A DNA stretch of 64,000 bases, taken from positions 4,516,618 to 4,580,617 of the forward strand of contig OY848917.1 in assembly GCA_963693285.1 (NCBI GenBank). Reading direction: 5' to 3'. Under the pieces are notes generated by a model that was not told where the DNA came from, searched no databases, and saw only the letters and a list, made by a program, of their open reading frames with translations. This DNA is from Xestospongia muta (Eukaryota; Porifera; Demospongiae; Haplosclerida; Petrosiidae). Of the stretch, positions 11,201 through 22,750 are shown in pieces. The first letter of the stretch is position 1. Every line of letters starts with the position of its first letter. The position numbers were made by a program, and so were the translations under genes.

Positions 11201-13967
11201 GTATTCTGTGTGTCTTCCGTGTATTTAGTTAGCTTCCTATTAGATTATGAAAGTATCAAATAACATTAATTAATGACAAAGGACACCTCAATCAATCCAT
11301 GTAATGATTACTTCAAATATTTTGTGTGATATTAAGTATTAGTGTCATCTAGCATTAACAAGATAGGTTGTGATTGATCACACTAAAGCTTCTTTAAAGT
11401 TGCTATTAACTTCAATGGCAATAAATCTTTGTAAAACAATAATAGGACTATTTGGGATTTTATCATGTTCTTGTGCAATGTTGATGAACTGTGTTTTGTT
11501 GATGATTTTTTATAGATACTTCAGGTCAAGAGAATGTTTACATTTATAACTCTGATGAAACGTGAGTCACTAGGTACCTGTACATATCTATACAATTTAG
11601 TTATGTTATTGTCTAATGCATTGTTATTTATTATGATATTTTCTTTATGACACCAGTGGTTCTAGTGGGGCAGTTCGTAACCCTCCAATTATTTTGAAAC
11701 ACACCAAGAGAACAACAAAGGTAAGTAAGAGTACATGTACCAAGACATCCTTCTTTAGTATTGCTTTATTTAAATTTTATTTTGTCTATTATAAATTACT
11801 TATAATGCTTCTCTTATTAATTGGGACTTGTTCTGTGGTGCATGCAATTCACGGAATACCTTATAAGTGTACTTGTTCGTTTGTATTTGAATGGTACTTT
11901 TGGTTAACCACAGGATGACAGTGATTATGTACATCATCCTTCTACTGATCATGTGACCACCCCAGACTCGTCACGACCACCTGCAAATTATGTTTCAAAC
12001 TACTATCAGTATTCTTGGAGTCCTCATAGAGCAACTAACACAACTTTCTCTCCTTCCATATTTTTAACACATCCTGGAACATCGTCTATTCAAGCTCATA
12101 TTAGTTCTCCAGATGCCTTGAGTCCTGATGGACAGGAAAATATTTCTTGCCGTCCTGACCAATTTACTACATCGACTCCAATCAGACGAGGGGAGAGAGC
12201 TTATTTTGTGTCTCCATCTCATCTCCAATCTCCCATTACATCTAATGATAAACAAAAACCTCATCAAGAGCAAACTTCAACCTCTGAGGTACAATGATTG
12301 CAAGTACATATATATATGCTCCTCCCTTTCTTACAATAACATACTGTTGTACACTCATGAGATTTTCTGGTACTTTATTTCAAATATTTGTATATGTATC
12401 TAGTATGGTGCCATGTTGTGCATGTAATAACATTGTCTTCATTTCTATAGTATTCTAGTGGTAGTGACTCTGAGATGCCGTTATTGAGACGTCCACGTGT
12501 ACCAAGACGTCGAGCTCGTACTTCTCTCAGTCCTCTCCTTGAGAACACTAACCAAACAGCACCTAGACCACTTCTACCCTATGTTCCACCAAGCACTCTT
12601 CTTACCAGTTACACTGCCTGTCAAATACCACAAACGCATTATCCCTCTTTTAGCGATAGTGGTATTGTAGTTGATGCTAGTTATCAACGTGTTCCTTATT
12701 ATCGTCCCCTGATGGAGGCACCAACACAAGTGCCACATCCTGCAACGTATACTTCACAGTTTCAGACTCCTGTTAAAGAGGCTGATGGTCCTACAGTTAG
12801 AGCTAAATATGCCAAGTTATGTGGTAGTTCACCTGTAACAGATCACCTTAACAAGACAGGACAGATACAAAGTGTGCCACCGCGATTTGTATGTTCGGAT
12901 AGAAAGAGTGATGGAAAAGTAAGTGGATATTTGTATGTATCACAATATGCCAGTGATTACTTTTATGAGACATTCCTGCTACATGTATTTTATATATATA
13001 CTTGTATACTCTGTTCACATTGAGAATGATTGCATTTTAGTAGAATTTGAGTTATGACAATATTATCAATCTAACTTTGGTGTGATGTTGTAACTGGAAG
13101 GTTTTGTATGAGTCATACTATAGCTTTTCGTGGTTCATTGAGGCTTCTTATCCTATTATACTTTTACTATTAAAGATTTTCTCAACATTTTCTGAGCTTT
13201 TCTGCTGAAGCTAGAGAACACTTGCACAATTGTTCATTAATAATATGCAAATTATGAGTGATGCAGGCCATGGTGGAATCAGAAGAATGCCATTCACTTT
13301 ATTGGGATTTCTGGTTTATAATTTTTCCTAAATAACTAGTGTTCTAGTTTTTTGATAAAGTTTGAGGACTTGCATGGCCTTTGAGCTGTACAAACCATTT
13401 CTCTCTAGCTCATTCCTAGACAGAGATATAACACTGACTTAGTGGTCGTTCTCAGCAAGAACAGACTAAAGTTTTTGTAAGAAGTTAAAAAAAGCTTTAT
13501 TGATTCCATTAGAATTGATGTCTTACTTGATAAGACTTGTTTTATTATTATTTATAGAGATTACGATTAACAGAAGCAATTAACAAGTCATTATCAGAGA
13601 GTCCATCTCAAAGACATCAGCAGGTAAGAACATGTCCTTTGAATGTTATGTGATGTCTCCTAACTGTTCAACATGGTAGAGTTTAAATAGCAAATGAAAT
13701 TGTATCTTACAAAGCAAGCGTCTCTTCAAGTGTCAATGTATTTAATAGAGGCATTATCCACATTAAACTCTATGTTGTAATGTTTATATTTATTCTAATT
13801 ACAGATCTCATTATCAATTTTTTTCTTTACTGTAGTTGCCAGCAGAGTGGCAGAAGTTAGCATATGGACAAACAGATGATCAAAGAGACCTAACTAGAAA
13901 AGCTAGAAATTTTTTAAAAGGACGTCCCCGAGTTCTCAAGTTTGAAAATACTTCATTGAGAGTATAA
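8212..13967 (+). CDS. Unrecognised Ser/Pro-rich, probably nuclear protein with eh1-like motif
   Basis: Exons by phase: 8212-8232 (ATGGTGGCAAG..., donor GTAAGT), 8818-9193, 10952-11182, 11516-11561, 11657-11720, 11914-12288, 12451-12918, 13558-13623, 13836-13967. If the first small exon is non-coding, translation starts at ATG 8827 (MSTRHLSSP). The product is about 590 residues, low in order: Ser-, Pro- and Thr-rich. Near the N terminus SFSITDILADD matches the engrailed-homology-1 pattern FxIxxIL, a Groucho/TLE-binding motif usually found in transcription factors, followed by basic SRKR. A very basic block, RRPRVPRRRARTS, suggests nuclear import. The C terminus is conserved-looking: PAEWQKLAYG...RKARNFLKGRPRVLKF. 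No homeodomain, zinc finger or other known DNA-binding domain is visible. AATAAA at 14353. I do not recognise the family. Confidence 0.7.
9194..10951 (+). other. Long intron of the Ser/Pro-rich gene
   Basis: 1.76 kb between GTGGGT donor and TATAG acceptor. Short open frames in it have no recognisable content. Nothing else seen. Confidence 0.55.
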
Positions 13968-14597
13968 CTTATTGAAAACAATAATTATGTTACATGATCT
14001 CTATTTCTTTTTAATCTATATATGTTCTGTACAACTGGAATTGTACAAATATATATTTTATATAGATTTTACTATAATATACATGTGATAGTATTGTTAT
14101 TGTATATGTGTGTATGTGTAACATGACGTCCACAGTTGTTGACTTATTTAAGAAAATGTCCTTTTTAAAGAAATTTGATGTCCTTATCATATAACACAAT
14201 AGGAGGATAAAGCATTGGAAATGTAGCTCAAGTAACAATATGTCTTTTACAGGAAATGGTGAAAGATGAACATCAGATTTGTGGTATAATGATAACCTGC
14301 GTACTGCCCATTCTCATTTATATGAAGGGGACATACCTAGACTAGATGTATTAATAAACACAGTATAAACAAAAGTAGGTGCTTCATTCTGAATGGAAAT
14401 GTTAGTAGGTTCTTATGAAGAGATCTCTATTCCTATACCCTAGAAGTACATGCAGAAACAACTCAGAATTATGACCATTAAATTATTGTTAATAAATTTG
14501 GTTCTCTTTTTGTATCTATTGTTTTTGTTAAACAATAGGTTTTAATGTTTTAATTAACTATATTTTGAGATAGGTGAACATTTTAGTAACATTCTAT
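13968..14597. other. Convergent 3' region
   Basis: Spacer between the 3' ends of the Ser/Pro-rich gene and neugrin. It holds a plus-strand AATAAA at 14353-14358. No other feature seen. Confidence 0.6.
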
Positions 14598-15169
14598 TTA
14601 AGTACTATCTTCAATGATATCAGACACTTTTTGTTGTTTGGTTTTCTCTATACGTTCAAGTTGTTGTCTTTTAGCCACCCCATCTTGCCGATTTGTTATA
14701 TCTTCTGTAGGCTCAAATTTACTATGAAGTATTCTTTTAACAGCTGAGTAGCTTATACCAAAATGATGGCTCAGCTCATCAATAGTCCAATGGCTGGGAA
14801 ATTCTTTGCGTAAAGTTCTTAAATGTTCCATCTGATATCGTGTTAATCTCTTCTTTGGTCTCCATGGTCCTTTGAACATTTCTGTTTTTGTTCCTTTATC
14901 ACTGTGAAAGTAGAGCAATGAGTCTTTTGAAGTAAAAGTAAAAATTGCACAAAAAATTATGAAGACTGTACTATCACAGATAGTAAATTTTAATACTTTA
15001 TCTATAATATAATAATTATTATTCTTAAAAGAATGGCAACAATACCATTGAAGTTGTAAACTTACATTTTATGAGAGTGTTGTCTTTGACAATACATTAT
15101 TGCAGAAACAAATTCAGTTCGATACCATAACGGTAACAAACTCAATCTAGATAGAAACAAGCACCTCAT
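14598..15169 (-). CDS. NGRN-like: Neugrin-like mitochondrial protein
   Basis: Two exons: 15066-15169 and 14598-14901, giving 135 residues. The acceptor at 14902-14903 is required for an open frame; the open frame continuing upstream of it is intron. The N terminus (MRCLFLSRLSLLPLWYRTEF) is basic, hydrophobic and free of acidic residues for its first 16 positions, as expected of a mitochondrial targeting peptide. The core, WRPKKRLTRYQMEHLRTL, followed by a helix-turn-helix-like segment (WTIDELSHHFGISYSAVKRIL) and KFEPT, matches neugrin, which in animals supports 16S rRNA and pseudouridylation/mitoribosome function (related to yeast Rrg9). It lies head-to-head with the MATH-protein gene, 313 bases apart, so the two may share a promoter. 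Confidence 0.85.
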
Positions 15170-15482
15170 TTTGAAATGGGTGTGGCGTACACCATCAAGT
15201 TGTTTATTAGATAAAAGTCATGATAATTACTATAGAAACAATTAACCAATACAGTACTACGCTATAACTGTGCGTATACTTGTATTATACTTCATTGAAA
15301 ATATGTCAATTGGCCATAGAAGTGTGAGGCTGTAGGTTTCTGTAAATACGTAGGAATAGCAGTATCTTGTTAGAAATCTAATGCAGTTACGTAGCGGGAA
15401 ACAACTATAAATTATTATAAATATTAGAGGTATGGGCGTGCCGCAATCACTTCCTCTAAGCACGTTTCCTTTTGTAGTAACA
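15170..15482. promoter_or_regulatory. Compact bidirectional promoter region
   Basis: 313 bases separate the divergent start codons of neugrin and the death-fold/MATH gene. No TATA box stands out at a convincing position. Promoter role is inferred from geometry only. Confidence 0.45.
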
Positions 15483-18400
15483 ATGGCTCAAGGATGTGAT
15501 AAGAATTTGCGCTCTTTAGGTAAGTACTTCACGCTATTTATTACTTGTAATTATCTATTATTTGACGGTTAGTTGATGAGGAATTTCCCCTCAATGCACC
15601 CACTGCCATCAACCTTCTTCAGGATGCTGGATTTAAATTCACCAGATATTGGAATGATCTAGCACGTCGTCTATCAGTTCCATTAGAGTTTAGAAAAGAG
15701 CATGAAGAGAAGGCTATGATAATTATGGAGTTCAAAAATGCCTTGGAGAACTGTATTGACTATTGGTTGGCCAATCACAAAGAAATATCTTGGGAGAAGT
15801 TTCTTGAATGTGTAAAAAAAGTTGACCAGTCTGTAGCTACAAATATAGATGCTATTCTAAACAGTAAGTACACTATTTAAGCAATTGTGTGCTATAGTTT
15901 CTCTTTTCTTCAGATACTCAATCAAAAGCGATAAAAAGAGTTTCTTCCCATTTCAATATTAATTCTGCTTTAGTCATAGAAATTCTTGATACATATGAAG
16001 TACAGTTACATGAGAACATCAATCAAGATGACCTCCAAGGGATCATTAAAGAACTAGTAGGGGAGGGCGTATTAACTGGTTCTGTACTGGATGAATTAAA
16101 ACGATGTCACCATGCAGAGGACGCTAAGAAATTGTTATTTTCTGAAGTAAGAAAAATGATAGAAGTGAATCCAACACATTTTGAAGTATTTGCCAATGTT
16201 TTGACAATGTTTTTTAGTTCTCATATAATTGGAATTGTCTTGGTGTCAGAATACAGTGAGCTAATTATTTTTGAGACGAATCATTGATTTTTTGTTATTT
16301 CTATAGATGAAGTGTTTCAGACAGTTTCGTTGTCTCATGGAACATCCGGTAAGCATTTGATAGTAGATGCTAGTAATTTCATTTAAATGATCATCTTTAG
16401 TTAGCCATTTGATCTAGAGAGGTACCATCATCACATTTATAATAGTATATGAATGCTATATATTAGAATAATCAAAATGACTGTTATTAGTACAGTGATG
16501 CTTACTGACATGACAAATTTCTATTTCACAGATGTTATAGAAGTTCCACTATCACCAACTCTTGAATCTGAACTAGACAAGCTACGAGGTGTTTATGGCT
16601 CTATGTTTATATCAGTAATGAAGAAGATACAAGAGAAAAACATTTCACCATCTGAATTAAAGCTGTATCTTTCGTGTTCATACAATGAATTACGTACTGA
16701 GATTGCCTGTCTTGAATCAGTTGAAAATATAATGATGGTCGTTAACAATCACTGCTCTCTGACAAATATCAGCTGTATAGAACAAATAGTAAACCAGTTT
16801 GAAGTTGAAGATGCAGTGAGCGATATTTCTACATTCAAGGAAAAAGTCAATTTATTTTGTGACAGCACTGTTATCAATGTGTGTATGCATCAATCATTCA
16901 ACAAATACTTCAGAAAGCCTCTAAAATGTGAAACAATCAAGTTCACTCTGGACTGGGATCAAGCCGAAAAGAAGCTTTCACAAATCAATATTTTGTTAAA
17001 GAAGGCATTCGAATTATATGTTAAAAACGTGCATGTTGTGGCAATTAAGCCTGGCAACTCTATCACGATCACCTGCTATGCTCCTCGAGACCTCATGAGC
17101 ATACTAGCTATTAAAGTACGTGGAAATCTTGACTTCCTTCAGGACATGGGTGTAATGAGTCTATCCATTGGACACTATGTCATACTAGACCACAAAGCTA
17201 AAGATAAGGTATATATATTGTAATAAGTAATTCGATTCCATCAAAAAATACAATTATAGGCTATAGAGTCTTTAAAAGAAAAGATAATGCAATTGGAAGA
17301 CTCGCATCATGAAGTTGAAGTCGTGGTAAAACCACAAAGTACACATACACAAGGTATACAAATACAAATTATTGTAACCTCAAAATTAATGACAATTTTA
17401 AAAATTAGAGTCAATATTAAAGTCTCAATTAAAAGACACTGAGGAGCGTTTGAGAATGAAAGAATCTGAACTTAAAGATTTGGAAAAATTTTTACATTCA
17501 TCATTACTTAGTTCTCAAGGTATCATTTAATTACTAACAATTCATTTACTAAACTCTAATATCATTACATTAATCATCAAGTATATGTATTTGTTATCAG
17601 AGTAATTTTTTTTCTTATCAGATGAACAAGGAAAGTTAGCTACATATCTTCTCGATAAAAACAATTGTAAGAATCCAAAAAGTATACTTACTCATCATAA
17701 ATGTTTCTTTCAGCATTGAACAAGGAAATGGAAATGTTGAAATTGAATCACTCAAATATCAACAGTCGCTTTGAAATTGTTTCCAGTCAACTTAAGAACA
17801 CACAAGAAGCATTTGACTTAGCGAAGGAAAGAGTTACTATGTTAGAGAATGTTTTACTAGGTGAGATAAAAGTGTTTATAGTTAAAATGTAAGTGTAGAT
17901 ATTGTTCACATTAATTGTTAGTACTCTCACTATACATGTTGAGATCTAATACTGAATAGTGGGAAATCTTGGCAAAGGGTAATAATTTGACTATTTGGCA
18001 AATATTTGAAAAGCACCAAATTTCTCCACCCCACCAATAATTATTTCATTCATTTTTATTTAAAAAAATTTGTACATGTAATGTCATGTGTTATTACTGC
18101 CACACCCCAAAATTATTAACTTTCTGATTTTTAGTTTTCAAGAGCCAAATGACAATTATAGCCAATGAAAATTTAGATCAAGAATTTGTAATGTCATGTG
18201 TTATTACTGCCGCACCCAAAAATTATCAACTTTCTGATTTTTGGTTTTCAAGAGCCAGATAACAATTACAGCCAATGCAAATTTTAGATCAATATGCTAA
18301 TTTACAATAATGTACAATAAATTGTTGTTCATAGATCGAGACAAAGAATTGGAGTTGCAACAAACATGTTTAACAGAAAAAGACAGGCTCCTTCAGCAAT

Positions 18401-20224
18401 TGCAACAGGTCACCAAACAGTCTGAAGGTACTATTAGAATCAATACTCATAATTCAGATATTTGTAAATATGACACAAAAACTATGAGTAGTATTTTAAC
18501 TAAGCTTTACTATGTGTTTCTATGATGCTGCCAATGTACTGCCATTATTACATAATGAACTTTTAATGACAGTGTTTGTTGCAACTAATGAAGAAAAAGT
18601 AAAAGAAATCAAAGAAGAACTTGAAAAGAAAGAAGATGAACTAGCTATGGTGAAAAAAATGTCAAAAGTCAAAGACGCAAGGAACAGAGAGCTAGAAGAA
18701 CGAGCCAAAAAGGCTACAGGTAATAATTGTATTCATTTTCTTTCTTTAGAATGGAATCCCACTGACCACAAAACTTAATTAAATATTAATTAATAAACTG
18801 TTTGTGTTATGAATTGTGTCTTTTGTAGCTATCATTCAGGAAAAGCAATCAGAACTAGCAAAACAAGAGGAAGAAAAAACTAAGGAAATTCAGCTGATCA
18901 GAGAACAAGCTGCTCTTGGTATATAAAAATATAGATGTATTCTTGCAATAAACTTCACGTATTGTTAGCAAGCCAATTACAAAATACAGTCAGACAAATA
19001 AACATCAAATACTAAGACTGATTAGTCCTATGTAGTGTGTGTATTATTACTTATTAAAGCACTCTATTGTTTTGTTAATTTGTTAGTATTTTTGCTCATC
19101 TATGTAATTCAAACTTCATAACATTCATATACCTCATCTTGGTCTATTCTTTATTTGTAGATGCAGCACAAAGAATTCCTTCTGCTAGCCACAGTTGGAC
19201 AAAACCATTACCTCCACCGGTTGATCTTAATATGACAAACTTCACCAAGCACAAAAAAATCGATGATTACTGGGAAAGTCCTCCATTTCTCTCTCGCCCT
19301 GATGGTTATAAGATGTGTGTTCGGGTACGGGCTGACGGATGTCATGTGGGACGAGGAACACATGTGTCAGTTTATGTTCACCTGATGCAAGGTGAATACG
19401 ATGACTTGCTGTCGTGGCCCTTTAAAGGAATTGTTAAGCTTGGTCTCATGAATCACAAAGAAGACAGAGATCATTTTGAGAAAACCTTCACTTTTGATAA
19501 ATCTTCTGAACAAAGGGCTTGTGAACGAGTTCATGTTGGCCTGCATACTAAAAGTGGTATTGCGTCTAGTGAACCTGTTGGTTATGCCTGTTTTATTGCT
19601 CATGAAGATCTATCACCAAGCAGTGAGAATAGCCCTATCTTTTTAGATGAAGAGGATACTTTAAGATTTCGGGTATTGGATGTCACTTTACTAAATGAAG
19701 AGGAATCAGTTGTACCTCAATCTTCTCCAAAACCACCACCTAGTTCAATATACGAGTTTGTCATGGAAGGATTCAGCAAGAAAAAGAAAGCTATATTTGG
19801 ATTTAGTGAATGGGACAGTCCTCCATTTTATTCTCATATGGAAGGTCACAAATTCATCCTTGTAGTTTTTGCAAATGGCAGAAGGAAAGCCCAAGGACGT
19901 AGTGTTTCAGTATATGTACATGTGGCAAGAGGAGAGAATGACTCTAAACTAAAATTTCCATTTCGAGGAAATATTATTATTGAGCTCGTCAACTGTCTTG
20001 CTGATGATAACCATTGCCAACAGGTGGTAACATTTAGTGATGACACTGACCCTAAAGGAGAACGAGGTGGTCGAGTGTGGCTAACTAGCCGTGCTTATCA
20101 TGGACTGGGAGTACACGACTTCATTGCACATAAAGACTTGTCTTTCAATGCAAAACGTAATACGCAATACTTAGATGACAATGATTGCCTACGATTTAGA
20201 ATTTTAAAAGTAGAGAGTTTGTAG
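15483..20224 (+). CDS. Death-fold / CARD-like / coiled-coil / tandem MATH (TRAF-like) signalling protein
   Basis: Thirteen exons: 15483-15519, 15573-15863, 15914-16255, 16307-16348, 16532-17208, 17260-17353, 17409-17519, 17622-17666, 17714-17860, 18335-18427, 18573-18719, 18829-18918, 19161-20224. They sum to 3180 bases, 1059 residues. Residues ~25-100 resemble a death domain (WNDLARRLSVPLEF ... WLANHKEISWEKFLECV). Residues ~115-215 look CARD-like (LVGEGVLTGSVLDEL ... AEDAKKLLFSEV). Residues ~240-465 form a second helical module, then an alpha/beta segment I do not recognise. Exons 6-12 (~465-705) are charged, Leu/Glu/Lys-rich and coiled-coil-like. The last exon carries two MATH domains, each with a DxW-type start (DYWESPPF; GFSEWDSPPF), a central SVYVHLMQGEYDD or SVYVHVARGENDS block, and FIAHEDLS / FIAHKDLS near the end. 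This is TRAF C-terminal architecture without a RING or zinc fingers. It presumably bridges death-fold adaptors to TRAF-type receptors or effectors in the cytosol (inference). Confidence 0.85.
18078..18297. repeat. 110-base tandem duplication in an intron
   Basis: Two adjacent copies, about 90% identical, both beginning gtaatgtcatgtgttattac, in the intron between exons 9 and 10 of the MATH-protein gene. Confidence 0.9.
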
Positions 20225-22540
20225 TATATTGTGTTATATCTTTTCTTATTTATAATCATAAAATCATGAATGTTTGGAAGCTGATAATGCAGTGTTGTTT
20301 TAGTACACCAAAGGCATTTTAGTTCTAGTTATAGTACTTGAGAGTAAATTAGTATTAGTTACAGTTACAGTTATAATTAAGCCATAGCTTCAATTTTTTT
20401 AGTTATAGTATGATGTTCATTATTTTATTTTAGTTCTAGTTCTAGTTTTAGTTATGGTATTTATTAATAACTTTTCATAACAATCAAGATTTTAACAGAA
20501 GGTCCTCAGAGATAAATAAAAAAGGTGAATGATTTGTTTAGGTTCTATAATACCTTGAAAGACCAATGAGAAGGCAGACCTACAAAAAATGACCAGTATA
20601 GTACTCCCTATTATATTCTTGCAACACATATGATGGTACCCAGAGATGATCCTTATTCTCTTGTCAAAGGTAGAAAAGTAACATATAATATTTAGAAAAG
20701 AAAATAAAGTTTAACAATCTACAAGAAAAACATTCTACTAAAAAGCGAAGAATTTACTCATTTGTCAGTCTTTTTATTTTGGAAGGAAACCATTTATTGC
20801 CATTTCAAATGTTTTGTTAAATTGTTTTTCTACCTAAAGTAAGAATTTAATCACAAGTTTCATTTTAAAAATGTTTTTCTGCCAAAAAGTGAAGAATTTA
20901 GTCACAGTACCCATTCTCTACTCTTTTTGGAAGGAAACTGTTTATCACTGTAAAGTTAGAAACAAAGCCAAAACCTACTGGACATTAAATTTATATTACT
21001 ATAACAGTATTACGGTAGGAATTACATTACATGTGACACAATGGTGCATTTGTGAGACCTTACTTACAATGCCAATTGCCTTTAAAACCATCCTTTAAGA
21101 AAAACTCCAGAGTGTGAACAAAACGTGTCATGCTCTGAAATATAATCTTAGCTGTCTTGCAAGTTAATCCCATTGCTCAGAAAATCTAAGAAATGCTTAC
21201 ACTTGAGCATAAGAGAATGTATCGACCAATTTCATATAAAAGGACATGTGTTTCCTAAGTATCCCCTCATTTGATAACTTGACTGAAGGTGAAGTGTAAG
21301 TGAAATACTCTGAAATTCCTGAAGATATCTTGATGACTTTATGTTTTGGTCAACAATGCAGCTGAGAGATGTTTCTAAGATGGTAGTACATAGTGTGAAT
21401 CTAGAGACCTGACAAATTCCTTGAAGGAAGGAACCTAAACAATTGGAAGTGGCAGCATAAGTTCAGCAACAAGAAAGGTCAAAGCATCAGTATATTACAC
21501 TGTTGAAGATCATTAGGGCCATACTTATTGTATGTAAAGAAAGGAAACACTATAGTCTGTTTGATAGAAGATGTAGATGTGCTAGCTATTGAGTCTCTTC
21601 ATAAAGTTTTAAATACTTCCTTTCCATGGAATTGGAAAAAAATGAGTATAATTATATCTTTATATATTTGAACCTAACATTAAGGTGGGTTGTGAAATTT
21701 GATGACGCTTTTGCTGAGCCTGATATTGGAGTTTCTTTAGTATAGTGGGTAAACTCGAAGTAATGAAAGGCACTAAAGTGCCGAACCTCGCTGTAGTTTC
21801 TAAGTTATTTATAAATTCTATGCCAGCTCAGGCCCAGCTATGATGTTGTTATTGCAAGAAAATTTATTAACATTCCAGAAGGTGTGGTTATAAAATGGCA
21901 AGCTTTGTCATTCTGTATATGCTCATTAATTGTTGCTTGATTTCTAGCTTTGCCATGTTTGTGAAGCATTAACTGAATAAGTGATAGTATCATTCAATTC
22001 CCAAGCAAGATTAAGTGCTACTTTCGTGATGAAAAGTTTCTCTGAGTCTTTACATGACCCTTTAAAATCTATTAATATTTCATATACAAAATTTATTGTA
22101 ACTTGAAGATGAAACCTTCTTTGGAAACGTCCCGTGGTACAAATATAAATCGATATATTATCTATTAGTAGCAGTCTTTTCAGTGCTTGGAGAAGTTTCC
22201 TGAATGCGTTACTTCGCTCCAAGTCCACAAAACATTTTTCAGAACTTTTCTAACGATTACTTCGACCAACGGCCTTCTGTCTTGCTGATCCGTATTCCTC
22301 TGAGATTGTTTACAACATACTAAAAAATCTCCACGTTAAGTTTTTTACTTTTCGAGAAACGGCACTTGACCTCTGCAGCCTGAAAATTCTTTTGCGAGTT
22401 TTAAGCTTCTGTTTTCCTTGACGATGTTCTTGACACTACTGTTGTAAAGTCCACATGCTTTTCTATTCGTTGCTAAACGTTGGTAGCTGCTAATGCTTCG
22501 GTTGCCAAGTTATAGCAGTTCAAAAAAAACAGGCAGTGCA

Positions 22541-22575
<35 letters not shown>
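22541..22575. repeat. (CA)n microsatellite
   Basis: About 17 CA dinucleotides, immediately followed by the CCTCGCT...AGCGAGG hairpin. Confidence 0.95.
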
Positions 22576-22579
<4 letters not shown>

Positions 22580-22589
22580 ACTACAGTAC

Positions 22590-22617
22590 CCTCGCTATGC
22601 GCCCACGCACAGCGAGG
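22590..22617. repeat. Short perfect-stem hairpin
   Basis: CCTCGCT (22590-22596) pairs with AGCGAGG (22611-22617). Inside, TGCG (22598-22601) pairs with CGCA (22606-22609). It is unusually GC-rich for this region, suggesting a mobile-element terminus. Confidence 0.7.
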
Positions 22618-22750
22618 TTAAATATCGATCATTGTTCATAATTATTATTTAACACCACCTTCAGGGAAACGTCATTTCCTTGGCATGCTGTAATTACCAG
22701 TTCTTCACTTGCCCTTACAGCAACGCTTCCTATCTACTGGCTTTAAAGGT

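Larger units (their letters stand above)
21784..22619. repeat. Possible inverted-repeat-bounded element
   Basis: AACCTCGCTGT at 21784-21794 is the exact reverse complement of ACAGCGAGGTT at 22609-22619. The 836-base interval holds no recognisable transposase. It may be a degraded non-autonomous element or coincidence; no target duplication is evident. Confidence 0.3.
20225..22750. other. 2.5-kb gene-poor region
   Basis: The left end holds the MATH gene 3' flank (AATAAA near 20514) and degenerate repeats of TTAGTTATAGT type (about 20320-20460). The middle has short open frames without recognisable content, including a 94-codon minus-strand frame at 21944-22228. The right end has a CA microsatellite and a hairpin. 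Decayed mobile DNA is likely but unproven. Confidence 0.5.

Noticed and set aside
14902..14918. Upstream ATG giving a neugrin that begins MLYFHSD
   Set aside because: That segment is intron: using the acceptor at 14902-14903 restores an exon with a mitochondrial-type N terminus in phase.
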